From Apostichopus japonicus (lineage: Eukaryota > Echinodermata > Holothuroidea > Aspidochirotida > Stichopodidae), in NCBI RefSeq assembly GCF_037975245.1, contig NC_092570.1, positions 19,479,418 through 19,543,417 of the forward strand: a DNA stretch of 64,000 nucleotides, written 5' to 3'. The position numbers and the translations under genes are program-made. Below the pieces are notes generated by a model. The model was not told the origin of the DNA. It ran no database searches and saw nothing but the letters and a program-made list of their open reading frames with translations. This document shows positions 24,441 through 35,460 of the stretch, in pieces (position 1 is the first letter of the stretch; the number at the start of each line of letters is the position of its first letter).

Positions 24441-24855
24441 ACTTCCACCACTGCACAAACTCTGTGGTAAATGAATGGAAAGTACTTTCGACATACAGGT
24501 AAACTGTGTCAGTGGTGCTAATGTAACACTCGTAAATAATATCAAAACTACACCTGTTTGGATTAACAATACTTGTTCGAGACATGGAATGGGGAAACCG
24601 GTTGCTGTTCAAGAAAACGAGACCATAAACATCATAAAACCGATGGACAAACGTTCGTCAGAGATAGACGATAACGAACGACCATCATATCAAATGTTCC
24701 CTAGTACCCGACAGGTTTAGATTTACTGTCTTGGTGAAAAAAAACCTGGAAGTTCATACAGGAATTTTTGGCATCAGAAAGAGAAATGGCAATGTTTTTT
24801 TGTTGTTTGTTGTAGGAGATGATAACTTGATATAAAATCCTAGAGAGAGCCATCA

Positions 24856-25041
24856 TCATCCGTCTAGCGGTTCTCCGAGGTATACCATGGTTACTTCTGT
24901 GTTACCGTACACTGCAGATACTGCTGGATACAGCTTCTCTTTGGGAAGACCTCGGAATGCCACGCCTAGACACTCGTAACCTTTCTCGAATGCTAGGTAG
25001 TTGTCCTCCATGTCTAGAATCACCCTGATCTTGTCTCCGAC
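24856..25041 (-). CDS. FBXO45: FBXO45 exon 2 (C-terminal half of SPRY domain)
   Basis: This is the last coding exon of FBXO45. It begins after a CTACACAG acceptor and encodes 61 residues starting [20 protein letters not shown] and ending VYLGEPLDG before TGA. The stretches [30 protein letters not shown] and the C-terminal 'VYLG.PLDG' are hallmarks of the FBXO45/Fsn SPRY domain, which binds substrates such as Munc13 and Par-4 and the RING partner PHR/MYCBP2. The acceptor is in phase 0, matching the donor of exon 1. The joined protein is 252 residues, close to Drosophila Fsn and shorter than human FBXO45, which has an N-terminal extension. The stop is followed by two more TGA/TGG-type codons with no extension of similarity. 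Confidence 0.96.
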   Translation of the reverse strand, partial: VGDKIRVILDMEDNYLAFEKGYECLGVAFRGLPKEKLYPAVSAVYGNTEVTMVYLGEPLDG

Positions 25042-25072
25042 CTGTGTAGACAGTAGAACAAAAACAGATTTA

Positions 25073-25160
25073 GATAATAATAATAATAATAATTATAATA
25101 AATGAGACTTATATAGCACCATATCAGTCACTGCTCAAGGCGCTTTACAAAGAAAGAAAG
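25073..25160. repeat. TAA microsatellite joined to a common short repeat
   Basis: A run of TAA/ATA triplets (25073-25104) is followed by ATGAGACTTATATAGCACC and TCACTGCTCAAGGCGCTTTACAA. The 'TTATATAGC..C...GCTCAAGGCGCTTTACA' combination next to an ATA tract is a frequent interspersed sequence in invertebrate genomes. It starts only about 30 bp from the FBXO45 exon 2 acceptor, so the branch point and polypyrimidine region must lie in or next to it. Confidence 0.6.
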
Positions 25161-27289
25161 CAAATTAATTTACAAAAGAACAAGTGACAAAATGGGTCTT
25201 TGGTAAACTTTTGAAAGTAGAAAGTTTAATGCATGTTCGAATGTGATCTGGTAACTTGTTCCATATACAAGATCCCTCAAAGCTTACTGGTTTCACTATT
25301 TAGGAGCAACGTGACGATACTAACATGTCTCCGATTAGGTTAACTTAATACAATCATGAATCACCATAGTGAAAATGTCAGACAATTTTTCAATCAGTTC
25401 AAATTTAAAGTACACACATTTTGATCTCCTATCTATCTCTTCAAGTGACATTAATAATCAACCACTAAATTCCATCTTATTCTTTCAGTTCAAACTATAC
25501 AGCTATAAGTTATATTAGTCAAATACCATTTGCCTGGAATGTCTGATATGTCGTCTTAGAACCACTGTTAGCAACTAGCAACTAATCAAGTTGGAGTAAC
25601 AAGTATGTTGCCATCTTTATTCCACGATCTTAAATATTCCATATTTTCTGTTTATTCTGCGTGATGGAAACTTTAATACAAGATATCAGAAGGCTTAAAA
25701 AATAAGGTTTAAGTCCATTCAGTGTGATACATGTAAAACATTTAACATTAAATGTAACAGGAAAGGTACTGTACTTGGAATAAACTGACATATCGTGTTT
25801 GATGCGGTATGTAAAGTGACACTTGACTATACCCATTACACAGATGTTAATGTATAGGAAGTTACACCAGGAAGTTCCTCCTCTGGTTGTGTCATGTCGA
25901 CCCCGGGAGGAGGGGGGGGGGAGAAGATTGCAAATGGATAGGGGTAATTGGGGTTGGGGATTATTGTACATGAGTTTTATGTACTTATCTTGCTTTTATA
26001 TTAAAGAATATGAGCAAAATACTTTTCTTAATTAATTGTCACTTTATCATATGAGAAAGTGTCCTTAATGTAAGCATAGGGTACGCCACCAAGCAGGGTT
26101 CAAGACTCTTGTAACTAAAGGTAATTAACTCTCGATCTGTACCAATCGTATATTCTTATTGTCCATGGCTAATTTACAATTCACAATGCCGTTATTTTTC
26201 TAGAAGCTTTGGGGTTCTGATGCCTCCGACAATTCACAGTATCCCCTCTTGACAATTTAAGTAGCTGACAAACAACTTGTTAGAAGATGATAAACAGGAC
26301 TTGACCAAAGAGATGAGGGGGAAAAAAACATGGATATGCGTTAATTATACCTCCATCGGCACTAGGTCTGGGAGTGGTATGACTAGCATAGCAACATCAC
26401 AGTCGTAAAAGGAGACTGTGTGTAGATGTGCCCAGGCAATTACCCACTATAAGATATACTTAAAACTCATGAATCTGGTTCAATTGAGAGAAAACAAAAT
26501 CTTGCAAGATACATCCTTCCACTCTGAGATTTAATGCCTACTTTCTGATTTCCCCAGACTGGTTGCCTCAGCCGCACCATTCAACTAAGCAATAGAGTGT
26601 ATCTTGTAACCATAACATACTTTAGTGATCCTACAATTTCAGTCAAATTGTATAACATTAATGTAAACAGATACTAGCTAGATAATGTATGCAGTACAAG
26701 TAAAAGGTGGGGGGGAGGAGGAAGTTATCACACATGAACCAGTTGTCAATACTTCCACGCCTTGTGCACTCAAGTATCTAGTGTGTGATTCTGTACCGTG
26801 TGGATGCTTTGTAGGATGTGCAGTACATATTTCTTAACCCAAAAACAAGTAACTGTCTTGTTTAGGAAAGTTCAAAGTTTAAGAAATGAGTGTCCTATTT
26901 TACTTTCTTGTCTTCCTAGCATAAGCAGTACACTGTAGTTGTTAATATTCCTTGAAAGGTGCATACAGCTGACTGCTCATTTCACAGTGATCGTAATACC
27001 TTATTGCAAGGCTTTAAATGCAAATTAGGCTAGGCCTAGTTGTAAGAGTGGCACTATGAGAGTGACATGAGGCCCTTGGTTACATTTTGACCTTTATTTG
27101 AAGGTTTTGACTTCTGTTCTTGACTTTCCGCTCTTGGAATACTGAAGTGGATTCACATAATCAAGTACAGAGTTATTCCAAGCTTCTCTCTCAGAGTTAT
27201 TATGCAGTGCAGTGGTGATAAGCGGAGTCTTCCGTGGATTTGGTATTTCTGGTTTGTGAACTTGGGAAAAGGGGCTTCTTTCTGTTCTT

Positions 27290-27518
27290 CACTTGGTTTC
27301 AAAACAACTTTGTTTGTCATGGCTGCAATGCAGTGATGTCAAATGGGGTGCCTTTGCCTACCTCAGTATTTGAGAAAGTGGTCAGATACTGTGGCATACA
27401 CTCTTGTCCTTCGGATGTGGACGTTAAATGGCGGTCTTGGAAGCAGGAATGGGAGCAAATTCACACCCCTGCCTCGTTATCCTCTGAACACTTAACGAAA
27501 AGAGAAGGCTTGAAATAA
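27290..27518 (+). pseudogene. Degenerate THAP-domain-like open frame
   Basis: The plus-strand frame contains CHGCNAVMSNG, then IHSCPSDVDVKWRSWKQEW, then HTPASLSSEHL and a TAA stop. THAP zinc fingers have C-x2-4-C, a central 'FH.FP.D...R..W', and 'TP....CSEHF'. Here the order and spacing match (C-x2-C, 51 residues, S-x2-H), but the third zinc ligand Cys is Ser and the HSFP Phe is Cys. The domain would not bind zinc normally. THAP domains occur in host factors and in P-element-type transposases, so this may be a dead transposase or gene fragment. It lies antisense within the FBXO45 intron. The frame is short and no further exons were found; chance similarity is possible. Confidence 0.4.
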
Positions 27519-28829
27519 GCCAGTGTTCATCCACGATCTAACACGGATAGGGTCTCAAATAAGCTACTGTAAGGATTCCTGATCCTTGGGTCTCTAAACT
27601 AAAAACTAAACTAAGTGGTTATCAGACTGGGACATACCTCACACAAACATACAAAACCTACCACCATCATGGCATATCTATTCTTTCTGCCATCAGCAAG
27701 GCATAAAAACTCAGACTTTAAAAATCTGTTGTGATACGAAGAGGAGGACAAACTCTGCTTGAAATACTTGCATGGTGCATGGTGCAATAGAACTATAAAT
27801 GCAATAATTACCAGCTGCTTGACAGAATGCTTTGAAACTTCAAAAGGCAATATGACTGTCATAACTAGATCTCTAATTTTGACATTTCATATCTCCAGGT
27901 GAATGTTTCTACCCAGCTAATTTCATTTTCACACAGGTTTGATCTTATCACACTCAGCAATGTGGAGATCTTGTGTTGGCATTGACACACTTCTCAGAAA
28001 TATTAACACTGGTTGACTGTACCATGAAGATTCCAGCTATTGAAATAGCACTTATTGTACCAGCCATTGTAAAGAGGATCCTACAATGAAATTCTACTTA
28101 TATAACAATATCTTCTATATACTTCATTCAGCTTTTGGTATTAACTAATCCTTCAAGTAGTTTTTGAGTTAGCCAATTTTACCAAAATTAGTGAACAACT
28201 ATCAAAATAAGATTGGAATGTATTGATTAGGTCTTAGACACCATCGTCAATATTTTCACCAAATGAACGTCATAATGAGCAAGTCATCCATGAATTAAAA
28301 GTTTGGCCCAGAATATTTTATTGCACAGACATTTTCGAAGTAGCCAGGTATCAAACACATTTCAAAGCAAACTTTTCTTCAATAGTTATGAAATGAAATT
28401 AGACTCAGTAAAGCTAATGATATGTACAATATAATGGAATTTTAATACTAAAGAGGATAATAAAAGTTGACCAAAATTAATTCAAAATGCTAAAAGATCC
28501 AAGTTTGATTGAACACATACTGCCAGGTTTAGTTTGTCTGGCATGCAACCCTCTTGCAGATACACAACCTTAATGAACGTACATGACAGTCTAGAATGCT
28601 TAAAGGATATTAATGTATGTACAGTGACAATGTACACAACACTGCTCTAATGTGGTGTAAAATGTTTACAGAATGTGCTAAATTTACTCTGTCTTCAGGA
28701 TGTCCTTGTTTATAATGAACGCTGATGTCATAATGGTGTAATTCCTTTGAAAGTTAATGATCAATAAGACTGTTATGTCTCCCTAGCACACTTAAATGAA
28801 TCTATTAAAGTTTAATTTTGGTTTGAGAT

Positions 28830-29430
28830 TGAACATGTTTGATTAAGTTTGGACTTGAGGGCATCAAACTTGGGATAACTTTTATAGAGATGATGTTAGC
28901 CTAGTTTAGTCTCTGTGTATTTGTAATCATAGAAGATATATATATATATTTAATACTTTACATTGTACAGATAGTGATTTCAAACTTGAAAACTATATTA
29001 TTCAAGCTAAACTGCTGCTTTACAGGTTATAAGAGCTGGTTAAACTTGGAACCAAATTTAGAGATGACATACTGTAGTAGCCTTGTTTAATATTCTCTGT
29101 GTATTGTAGTAGTAGATGTAGACCATTCTGAACTTGTTTAATATTCTTTACAGTATGTATTGCAGACATAGATGAAGACCTTTCTGAACTTGTTTTTGAT
29201 ATGCTCTATGTATTGTAGAAATAGATGCAGACCATTCTGAACTTGATACTGTACACAAAGTGATTTAAAAGTTAAAAGTTATACATATAGAGCTAAATTG
29301 AAGCTTTGCAGGTTATTAGATGTCAACCTGGGACCAAAGTTACAGCTCGACAACATTATCCTTGTTATTATCTACGTATTATAGACATACAGATGCAGAT
29401 ATCATTTTGAAATAACTTGCTGTTGTACAC
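28830..29430. repeat. Degenerate tandem array with internal ~60-bp triplication
   Basis: Words such as 'AAACTTGG.A.CAAA.TTA.AG.TGA', 'CTCTGTGTATTGTAG', 'AGATG.AGACCATTCTGAACTTG' and 'GCTTTACAGGTTAT' recur. Long units begin near 28850, 29035 and 29310. Inside the second unit, the 'GTATTGTAG...ATAGATG.AGACC.TTCTGAACTTG' module occurs three times (near 29100, 29155 and 29210). The copies are diverged. No coding potential is seen. Confidence 0.65.
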
Positions 29431-30467
29431 AGAGTGATTTTACATAAAGCTATGTATACCAATACAACATTGGCTAAATGAATAATATATTGGTAGTACA
29501 AGGATAAATTGTAATAAGGATATTACGAAGATGTCAATACCTCCAAGGTTACCGTTAATAGGCAACAAGGACAACCACATGAGTGGTATTATGCAACTCA
29601 AAACTAATAATATTATGTCACATCTCCAAATTAGGAATGATCACATTCATTCATTCATATGTAAACAGAGTTATTCAACCATTCAATTTCAGTTCTCATG
29701 CAGTCGTATTAAAATCCTATAACAAATGGCTACTTGTACTGTAGTGAACTTGATGATAAATACAGACCTGTTAGGAATAAACTGTAAATCTGTATTTAAT
29801 TCACAATTTAGGTTAAAGGTATATCGTGGTTCATGTGTTGATTTCAGACAAGTAAAAGAGGAGTGAAAATTCATACATCAGTTTTCTGTTTGATGGTCAG
29901 CATTATTATAGAATAACAACCCCATCTTTAATATGATGCTAATCAAAGATAATGCTACTTTTAAATAATATTTTTCATGTTTTGGTATGAACCCCACACT
30001 GTACTTATGGAGCTGTCTACTATTGATAAATTTTCTTTCTTATACACCCCCCTTTAAGGAACATTAGATATTAGACAATCGCAACACATTACCTCAGCTG
30101 TCAGGTGGGATTAATTGACCCAATATGGTCGATTGTGATCAATTGATCAACCTTGCCTAGTCATCCATAAACATCACTTTCAATATTTCATGCAATAACT
30201 CAATTTTTTCATGAGAAATAAAAATAGACAATTTTTTTTTTATGAAAAGACCTTCAGACTGCTATATATCATGAAAAAGAGGAGAATTTCAATTTGGAAT
30301 TGGGGTGTAAGGCTCATGGAATATGATGTTCTGAGAAATACAGGTGGTAAATTACCTAAATTTGAAACGTAATGATTTTATGTGTTTGCACTGTACTGTA
30401 AGTGTTGTCTTGGCACTGGATAGTACTTAACAACACACATAACAGCAACCACATCAGTGTGCGGTTA

Positions 30468-30532
30468 GGTAGATGGCAAAGTGCAGATGTGGAGTGGGAG
30501 ACAGGTCAGAGAGGAGCAAAGTAAATCAGTTT
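30468..30532 (+). repeat. Interspersed repeat family copy A
   Basis: The copy reads GGTAGATGGCAAAGTGCAGA, then GTGGGAGACAGGTCAGAGAG and GAGCAAAGTAAATCAGT. The same ordered words occur in copies at 30890, 41217 and 48370, and in reverse complement near 33000, 33315 and 47780. In this copy the GACAGGTAAG core is changed to GACAGGTCAG. Confidence 0.6.
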
Positions 30533-30889
30533 ATACATTTAGGGCAAATACTTTGGAATACAGGTCAACATTATAGCTTTAATAACATTGATATAATCTA
30601 TTCAGGAATGTGATCGCACTGTGGTGAACATTACCACATTTCACCTGCAATTTCTTGCTTTGAGATGTTAATACAACACTATATACTTACATTCTTCAAT
30701 GAAGTTATTTTCAGTTTATTTGACAACATTATGTTATTTGTCAGACATGTTTTCACCTGTTTTAATATCATGTACTTTTATATGAAACCAGCTCCACCAA
30801 GATGAATTCTCATTCTATATAGATACAGAATCTAATCTAACAATAATGCTATGTATGCTAGTTACTTGTAGTGTCTTCCTAGTGGTAGA

Positions 30890-31045
30890 TTCGAAGGAGG
30901 TGTAAGTGGGCAGTGCCCAGGGAGCGAGGGCGCAGTGCTAAAACGTTCCAATGTGTAGGTAGATGGGAAAGTGCGCGAAAGTGGGCGAAGTAAATTGCAA
31001 CAACATACGGGGAGACAGATAGAGAGCTCAGTAAATAACCTTCCA
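30890..31045 (+). repeat. Interspersed repeat family copy B
   Basis: The copy contains GGTAGATTCGAAGGAGGTGT, GGGCAGTGCCCAGGGAGCGA, GCAGTGCTAAAACGTTCC, GTAGGTAGATGGGAAAGTGC and GGGGAGACAGATAGAGAG in order. It is one of the longest copies and defines the left half of the family. The CACTTTCCCATCTAC and TTTTAGCACTGC words recur in minus-strand copies. Confidence 0.6.
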
Positions 31046-32949
31046 CAATTCTTTCCTCTTGCAACTATTAACATAAATGGCACAACACGGTGGCAAACCA
31101 GGAGCTATTAACCCGCCAGGGAAAAAGCCCCCGATTAAAATGGATACTTGGCAGGTTAGTAGAGGGTGTACAGTGTTAAAATGCTTACCGTTCTAGGCAC
31201 AGTAGAGTGAGAGTGCAGAGATGTTACAAGCAAGACGCAAAGCAAAATATGAAGGATTCCCTTTTATCAAACGCACAAGTCATTAGGCATTGTGAAATTG
31301 ACTGGATAAACCTCTACATCACACATTTCTTTCGACTCCAACTTAATAATTTGAATTCAGAAAAGTGGAAATTTTTCATAGCATCGAGGTTCCATTGCCT
31401 AATTCCACATGCGGGCATGTAGTGTACGACAGCGACTGCATTAACAGCCCGCATCAACTGACATCAAACACTACGCAAGTTCTTACAAGTTTAGCTGCAC
31501 TGATGGTGGCTTAACCTACGTTATCTGGAGATGTTTGCTTTTAGCTAATCCAATATTTGCTCACACTTTCTATCCAATAATGACATTAAAGAGAGAGCAA
31601 ATCCATGAAGAAAGACAAATCAAATCTCACTTGATGGATCTGAAGGCAGACTGAGAAGTCAAGGAGGGCATTTGAATGGTAACACAATGTGTAAATCTGA
31701 CTACTAATAAGCTGTACATGTATGTACTGAAGTAAGACTATGGCATACTTCAAACAAATACATAATAATTTACAATTAGTGTGATGATTCTTAGATGAAC
31801 TCTGACCTGGAGGTTGTCACCTCAGAAGATGCTACATGACAATAGCTATGAGAAAGGTTAATGGAGTCCATAGTGCTTTTATTTTGAAGAAAACAGCTTA
31901 AAGTTATACCTAGATGACATTTGACCTTAAATTCATAAACGCCCAAGTAAAGCCCAGCACATGTAAGAGACATTGTGTCAATGAAAGCTTCATGACAATT
32001 CATGAAAGTAACACTGACTTTATAGTTCAGGATGTCTTGAAATAGTAGATAAAACAGACTCTACACAGCTAACATGACTGTACTCTCCCGGTATACACTC
32101 TCATGAGCTAAAATGATCAAAAGAAAAAAAAAAAGTAATACTTAAATATAGCCTCTGAGAGCAGTTTACATCATGCATGAGAAACTCGATTCTATTTACA
32201 GGACTATGAACTTTTTCCACCATTCTTTTCTCGTATTGAATTTTGTATTTAATTCCAATCAATTTCTGGCTGCATTCGACCTATCGTCCATCACATAATC
32301 CACCGTAGCCACTGACCGCAGCTTACAAATCGTTTGTGTCCATCTCTCAGATTAATCACTTCAGTCAATTTGGAGCTATCCGCTTACGCTAGCAGCATAT
32401 TTTCTCACATTTCGGTACATACACTTATGTGGGTAAAAGTGTAAGGTGGTCCGAGGAGAAATCAATCTCCGTATATCGTAACGTAACCACATGTGGAGGT
32501 GGCATATACCCGTGATTGGATTACAAATATGTGCAATGGGTATACTGTTTGGATTCCCCTCACCTCCGTAATCAAGTGGCCAGCAGAGATGAATTCAATA
32601 CAAATAGAATGGAAACTAAACGATTGGTCACTGCATGGATAGATGTATACGTTGTCTTGATGAAGTTGCTGGTGTTAATTGAGGGGCTGATCTCTCCCTT
32701 TCGGGTGTCTCAGGTTCGAATTAGAAGTAGTCCAAAGATTCATTAAAGTGAGACTTTAATTGAATAAGCAAAGAAATGGCGATGAACCTCAAGTATGCGG
32801 GGACGATAATTTTCAATTACCGAGGGACTTAATGCTCTATTTCTAACACACACTGGTAATACAGATGGTAAACGTAACGAGGCAAAGCAGTGGAAGACTT
32901 CAGTTGAATGGGTGATATGGTTTGAAAGTATTATGTCCCTTTACAGTAT

Positions 32950-33125
32950 ATTTGCAGGGTAATCCCCAAAACTTACTGGTTGGGGTATTTACGAACAACA
33001 ATACTTACCTGTCTCCACTCTTCATATGCACTCAAATCTTCCTAGCCTACAAGCGTAGGTAACATTTTAGCACTGCGCATACTTTAAGGTCAATGTCCAC
33101 TTCTTCTCCCTTCCAAATCTACCAC
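32950..33125 (-). repeat. Interspersed repeat family copy C (minus)
   Basis: In plus-strand reading it has ATCCCCAAAACTTACTGGTT, AATACTTACCTGTCTCCACT, CATATGCACTCAAATCTTCC, AACATTTTAGCACTGC and CTTCCAAATCTACCACGC. This is the reverse complement of the order in copy B. On the minus strand, the FBXO45 sense strand, it carries ACAG|GTAAGTATT, a near-perfect 5' splice site. Confidence 0.65.
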
Positions 33126-33309
33126 GCTCAAGGCTTATACAACTGTATTTTGCAAGGTAAACTTAGGGTCACAGGTCATCACAACTGTACAGATTAGATG
33201 GTGCACACTGCACAGTTAGTTATTCAAAATGTCACTATTAGGAGGCAAATATGATCAGTATGTGTAGAAAAATAGATTCCAAGATATAAATATTGTGAAA
33301 GGGAGGGGG

Positions 33310-33430
33310 TCGTTGTCAATTTTGTTTCCCCAAAACCTATTGGTATGGGGATTTACAAGCTACTATACTTTCCTGTCTCCTAATTTATATATGCACTTTC
33401 CTATCTACCTTCAAACTTACATGACTGGAA
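33310..33430 (-). repeat. Interspersed repeat family copy D (minus)
   Basis: It contains TCCCCAAAACCTATTGGTAT, GGGGATTTACAAGCTACTAT, ACTTTCCTGTCTCC, ATATGCACTTTCCTATCTAC and CTTCAAACTTACATG. The order is the same as in copy C, about 330 bp away, so the two may be a local duplication. The splice-site-like core is mutated to ACAGGAAAG. Confidence 0.6.
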
Positions 33431-35375
33431 CAATTGAGCACGGAGCCCCACCAATATTCTCTCATTTTAGGACCAGCTTTACCCAACAGAAGACCACTAA
33501 GGTGCATGTGTAGAGTTGAAGACATGTAAGGAAGGAGTAAATTCACATACCACTTATTAATGTGCAATTTGAACATTTGCTACTGTTGCAAACAAATCAT
33601 GTATGTTTAAATATGTTTATTCAGCTGTGGCATAATTGTGCATTCTTCGTACATGCTGTGAATACCATCCAACATTGCAGATAAACTTCCTTCAGGCCAT
33701 CTTTCCAAAGAAAAATGCACAAAGGAAAAAAGAGTGCACTATACTTCCTTTATGGAACATGTAAAAATCTTTATGATCATAAAAATATGCATCACCATGT
33801 TAAGAGTAGTGAATGAGTAGTATGGTAATTCACATTTATGGCCTCGAGCTTAAAATTGTAATGATACTTCAACAAGCGCCATGGAGTCTTGATTTCTATA
33901 ATTTATTGATAAATTTTGCGGTCAGGAATGTTTACAACAAGGTCTGTGAAAATGTAGATGGAAAACGGCAAGAGTACGTCAAACTTTATAAATATCAGAA
34001 CTGAAACATACTATTGCTGCACTATTGGTAACTTATTAGATTTCTTAATTTACATGTATGAAACTCAGAAATAGATTTAAACACTTGACTGATTTTAAAG
34101 TTTGGATTATTTTCTTAGGACAGATGGAATGGGACCTTCATATTTATTGAGTAAATTATTTTATTATTATTCCTTTTTTTTAAGTTTTTTTTTTTTTTAC
34201 TATAGCTATGAACAAAAGATTATAATTGGTTACACTGAGAGAATGTAACAGTGTTCGTTTCTTATAAAGCTTTTCAAACATTTCCTATCATATCTTTTGA
34301 AAATCTGAAAGTTTATACAAAATATCCAGAGTTGTTGATCTTTCAGACTATAAGTGAGCAGTGACTTGAATTGATCAGTTTTGACTATGCAATTAATTTT
34401 TTTATATTGCTGCAAAGTTGCAAATACCTGTCACTGTACAGAAATTGTTGATTTAAAATGTCACTTAATTCCCTTGAATATCAATTTTGGAAATTTACTT
34501 GGCATCAACATTACCATGACAACCTACAAATATAGCTGTATGAAATAAGTGGATGCCTCCTAATTTTAAAATAATACCCAGTATAAATATCAGCCTCTGA
34601 AAGCAATTATTGATGCGTCTTCTCAAGAGTTTTCTAACTTGGCTTTGCTTTCCTTGTGAACCAACCTAACAGTGTATGCTTACAGCATATGTATCTCTCA
34701 TGAGACCCCGTACTGTAACTTAAATAAGTCTTAATTGAAGTGTAAAGTAAATCACTTTGAAAAGTTATCCTTCCTTCCTCAATTTACCTGTCAAAAGTTT
34801 ACATCACAGACAGCTTGCAGCACGATTTACTTAATGGATTAATTGTTCAAAACACCAATTTATCGAAATTACACAGGAAACTCCTGAATTGACATTGAAT
34901 ATCCCTTACTCACTAATTTAATAGTTTTCTTACTTTTAAGCTGAATACTATGTTGGGTATAAGTAAATATCACTATGGTATTTATCTTAAAATAAGCACA
35001 CACAGATTCATTTACACGATCTTAATTAGGGAATTATTAATTGTGTAATCCAATATAAAAGTTTAAAAAACTTTGTGTCCCACAAATTGTGCCATTTGCA
35101 AACGCTTATTTGCCAAATTTCATCATTCCTGGTGTGATTTTGGAAGAGGCATATGTAACATAAAGTTTTTAGATGCCTCATCTTTAATGATGCTACTATG
35201 CTATGACCACATTATACAGAATTCAACACAAAATGTACCTTAAACTTTCAGAGTATGGCCAGCTTGAAAAAGTCATCTACATAATCCCGCAAACTTTAAT
35301 GGCTTAGGGATTGAAGACGATAGTCTCGATTCTACTTAATCACTTTTTAACTGCCTTAACTACATTCACGAGTTG

Positions 35376-35460
35376 GAAACATTTTAGCACTGCATCCCAT
35401 ACATCCCACTTCTGGGAACAGCCCACTTTCTCCTCGTTTCAAATCTACCATTCAGACGAT
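35376..35460 (-). repeat. Interspersed repeat family copy E (minus, left half)
   Basis: It reads TTGGAAACATTTTAGCACTG, then a C-rich part, then GGGAACAGCCCACTTTCTCC and TTTCAAATCTACCATTC. This matches the reverse complement of the first half of copy B. The PuTGCACTTTCC/ACCTGTCTCC half is not recognised here. Confidence 0.5.

Larger units (their letters stand above)
6725..24855. other. Gene-poor region between the acidic protein gene and FBXO45
   Basis: About 18 kb with no convincing coding exon. Open frames here are short, low in complexity or antisense to repeats. Part of the right side must be the 3' UTR of the minus-strand FBXO45 transcript, but no poly(A) signal could be assigned with confidence. 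Listed separately are DNA-transposon-like sequences (8524-9004, 9110-9330), a C-rich tract (9923-9963), an 18-bp triplicate (16510-16563), a ~90-bp tandem array (21770-22600) containing a hAT-like insertion, and a ~225-bp duplication (23998-24440). Confidence 0.5.

Noticed and set aside
24475-24720. 81-codon plus-strand frame near the FBXO45 3' end
   Set aside because: No domain is recognised, and the frame lies antisense in probable FBXO45 3' UTR overlapping a duplicated segment's edge.
33002-33012. ATACTTACCTG identical to the U1 snRNA 5' end
   Set aside because: It is the reverse complement of the repeat family's GT-AG donor-like core, and no other U1 sequence follows, so it is not a U1 copy.
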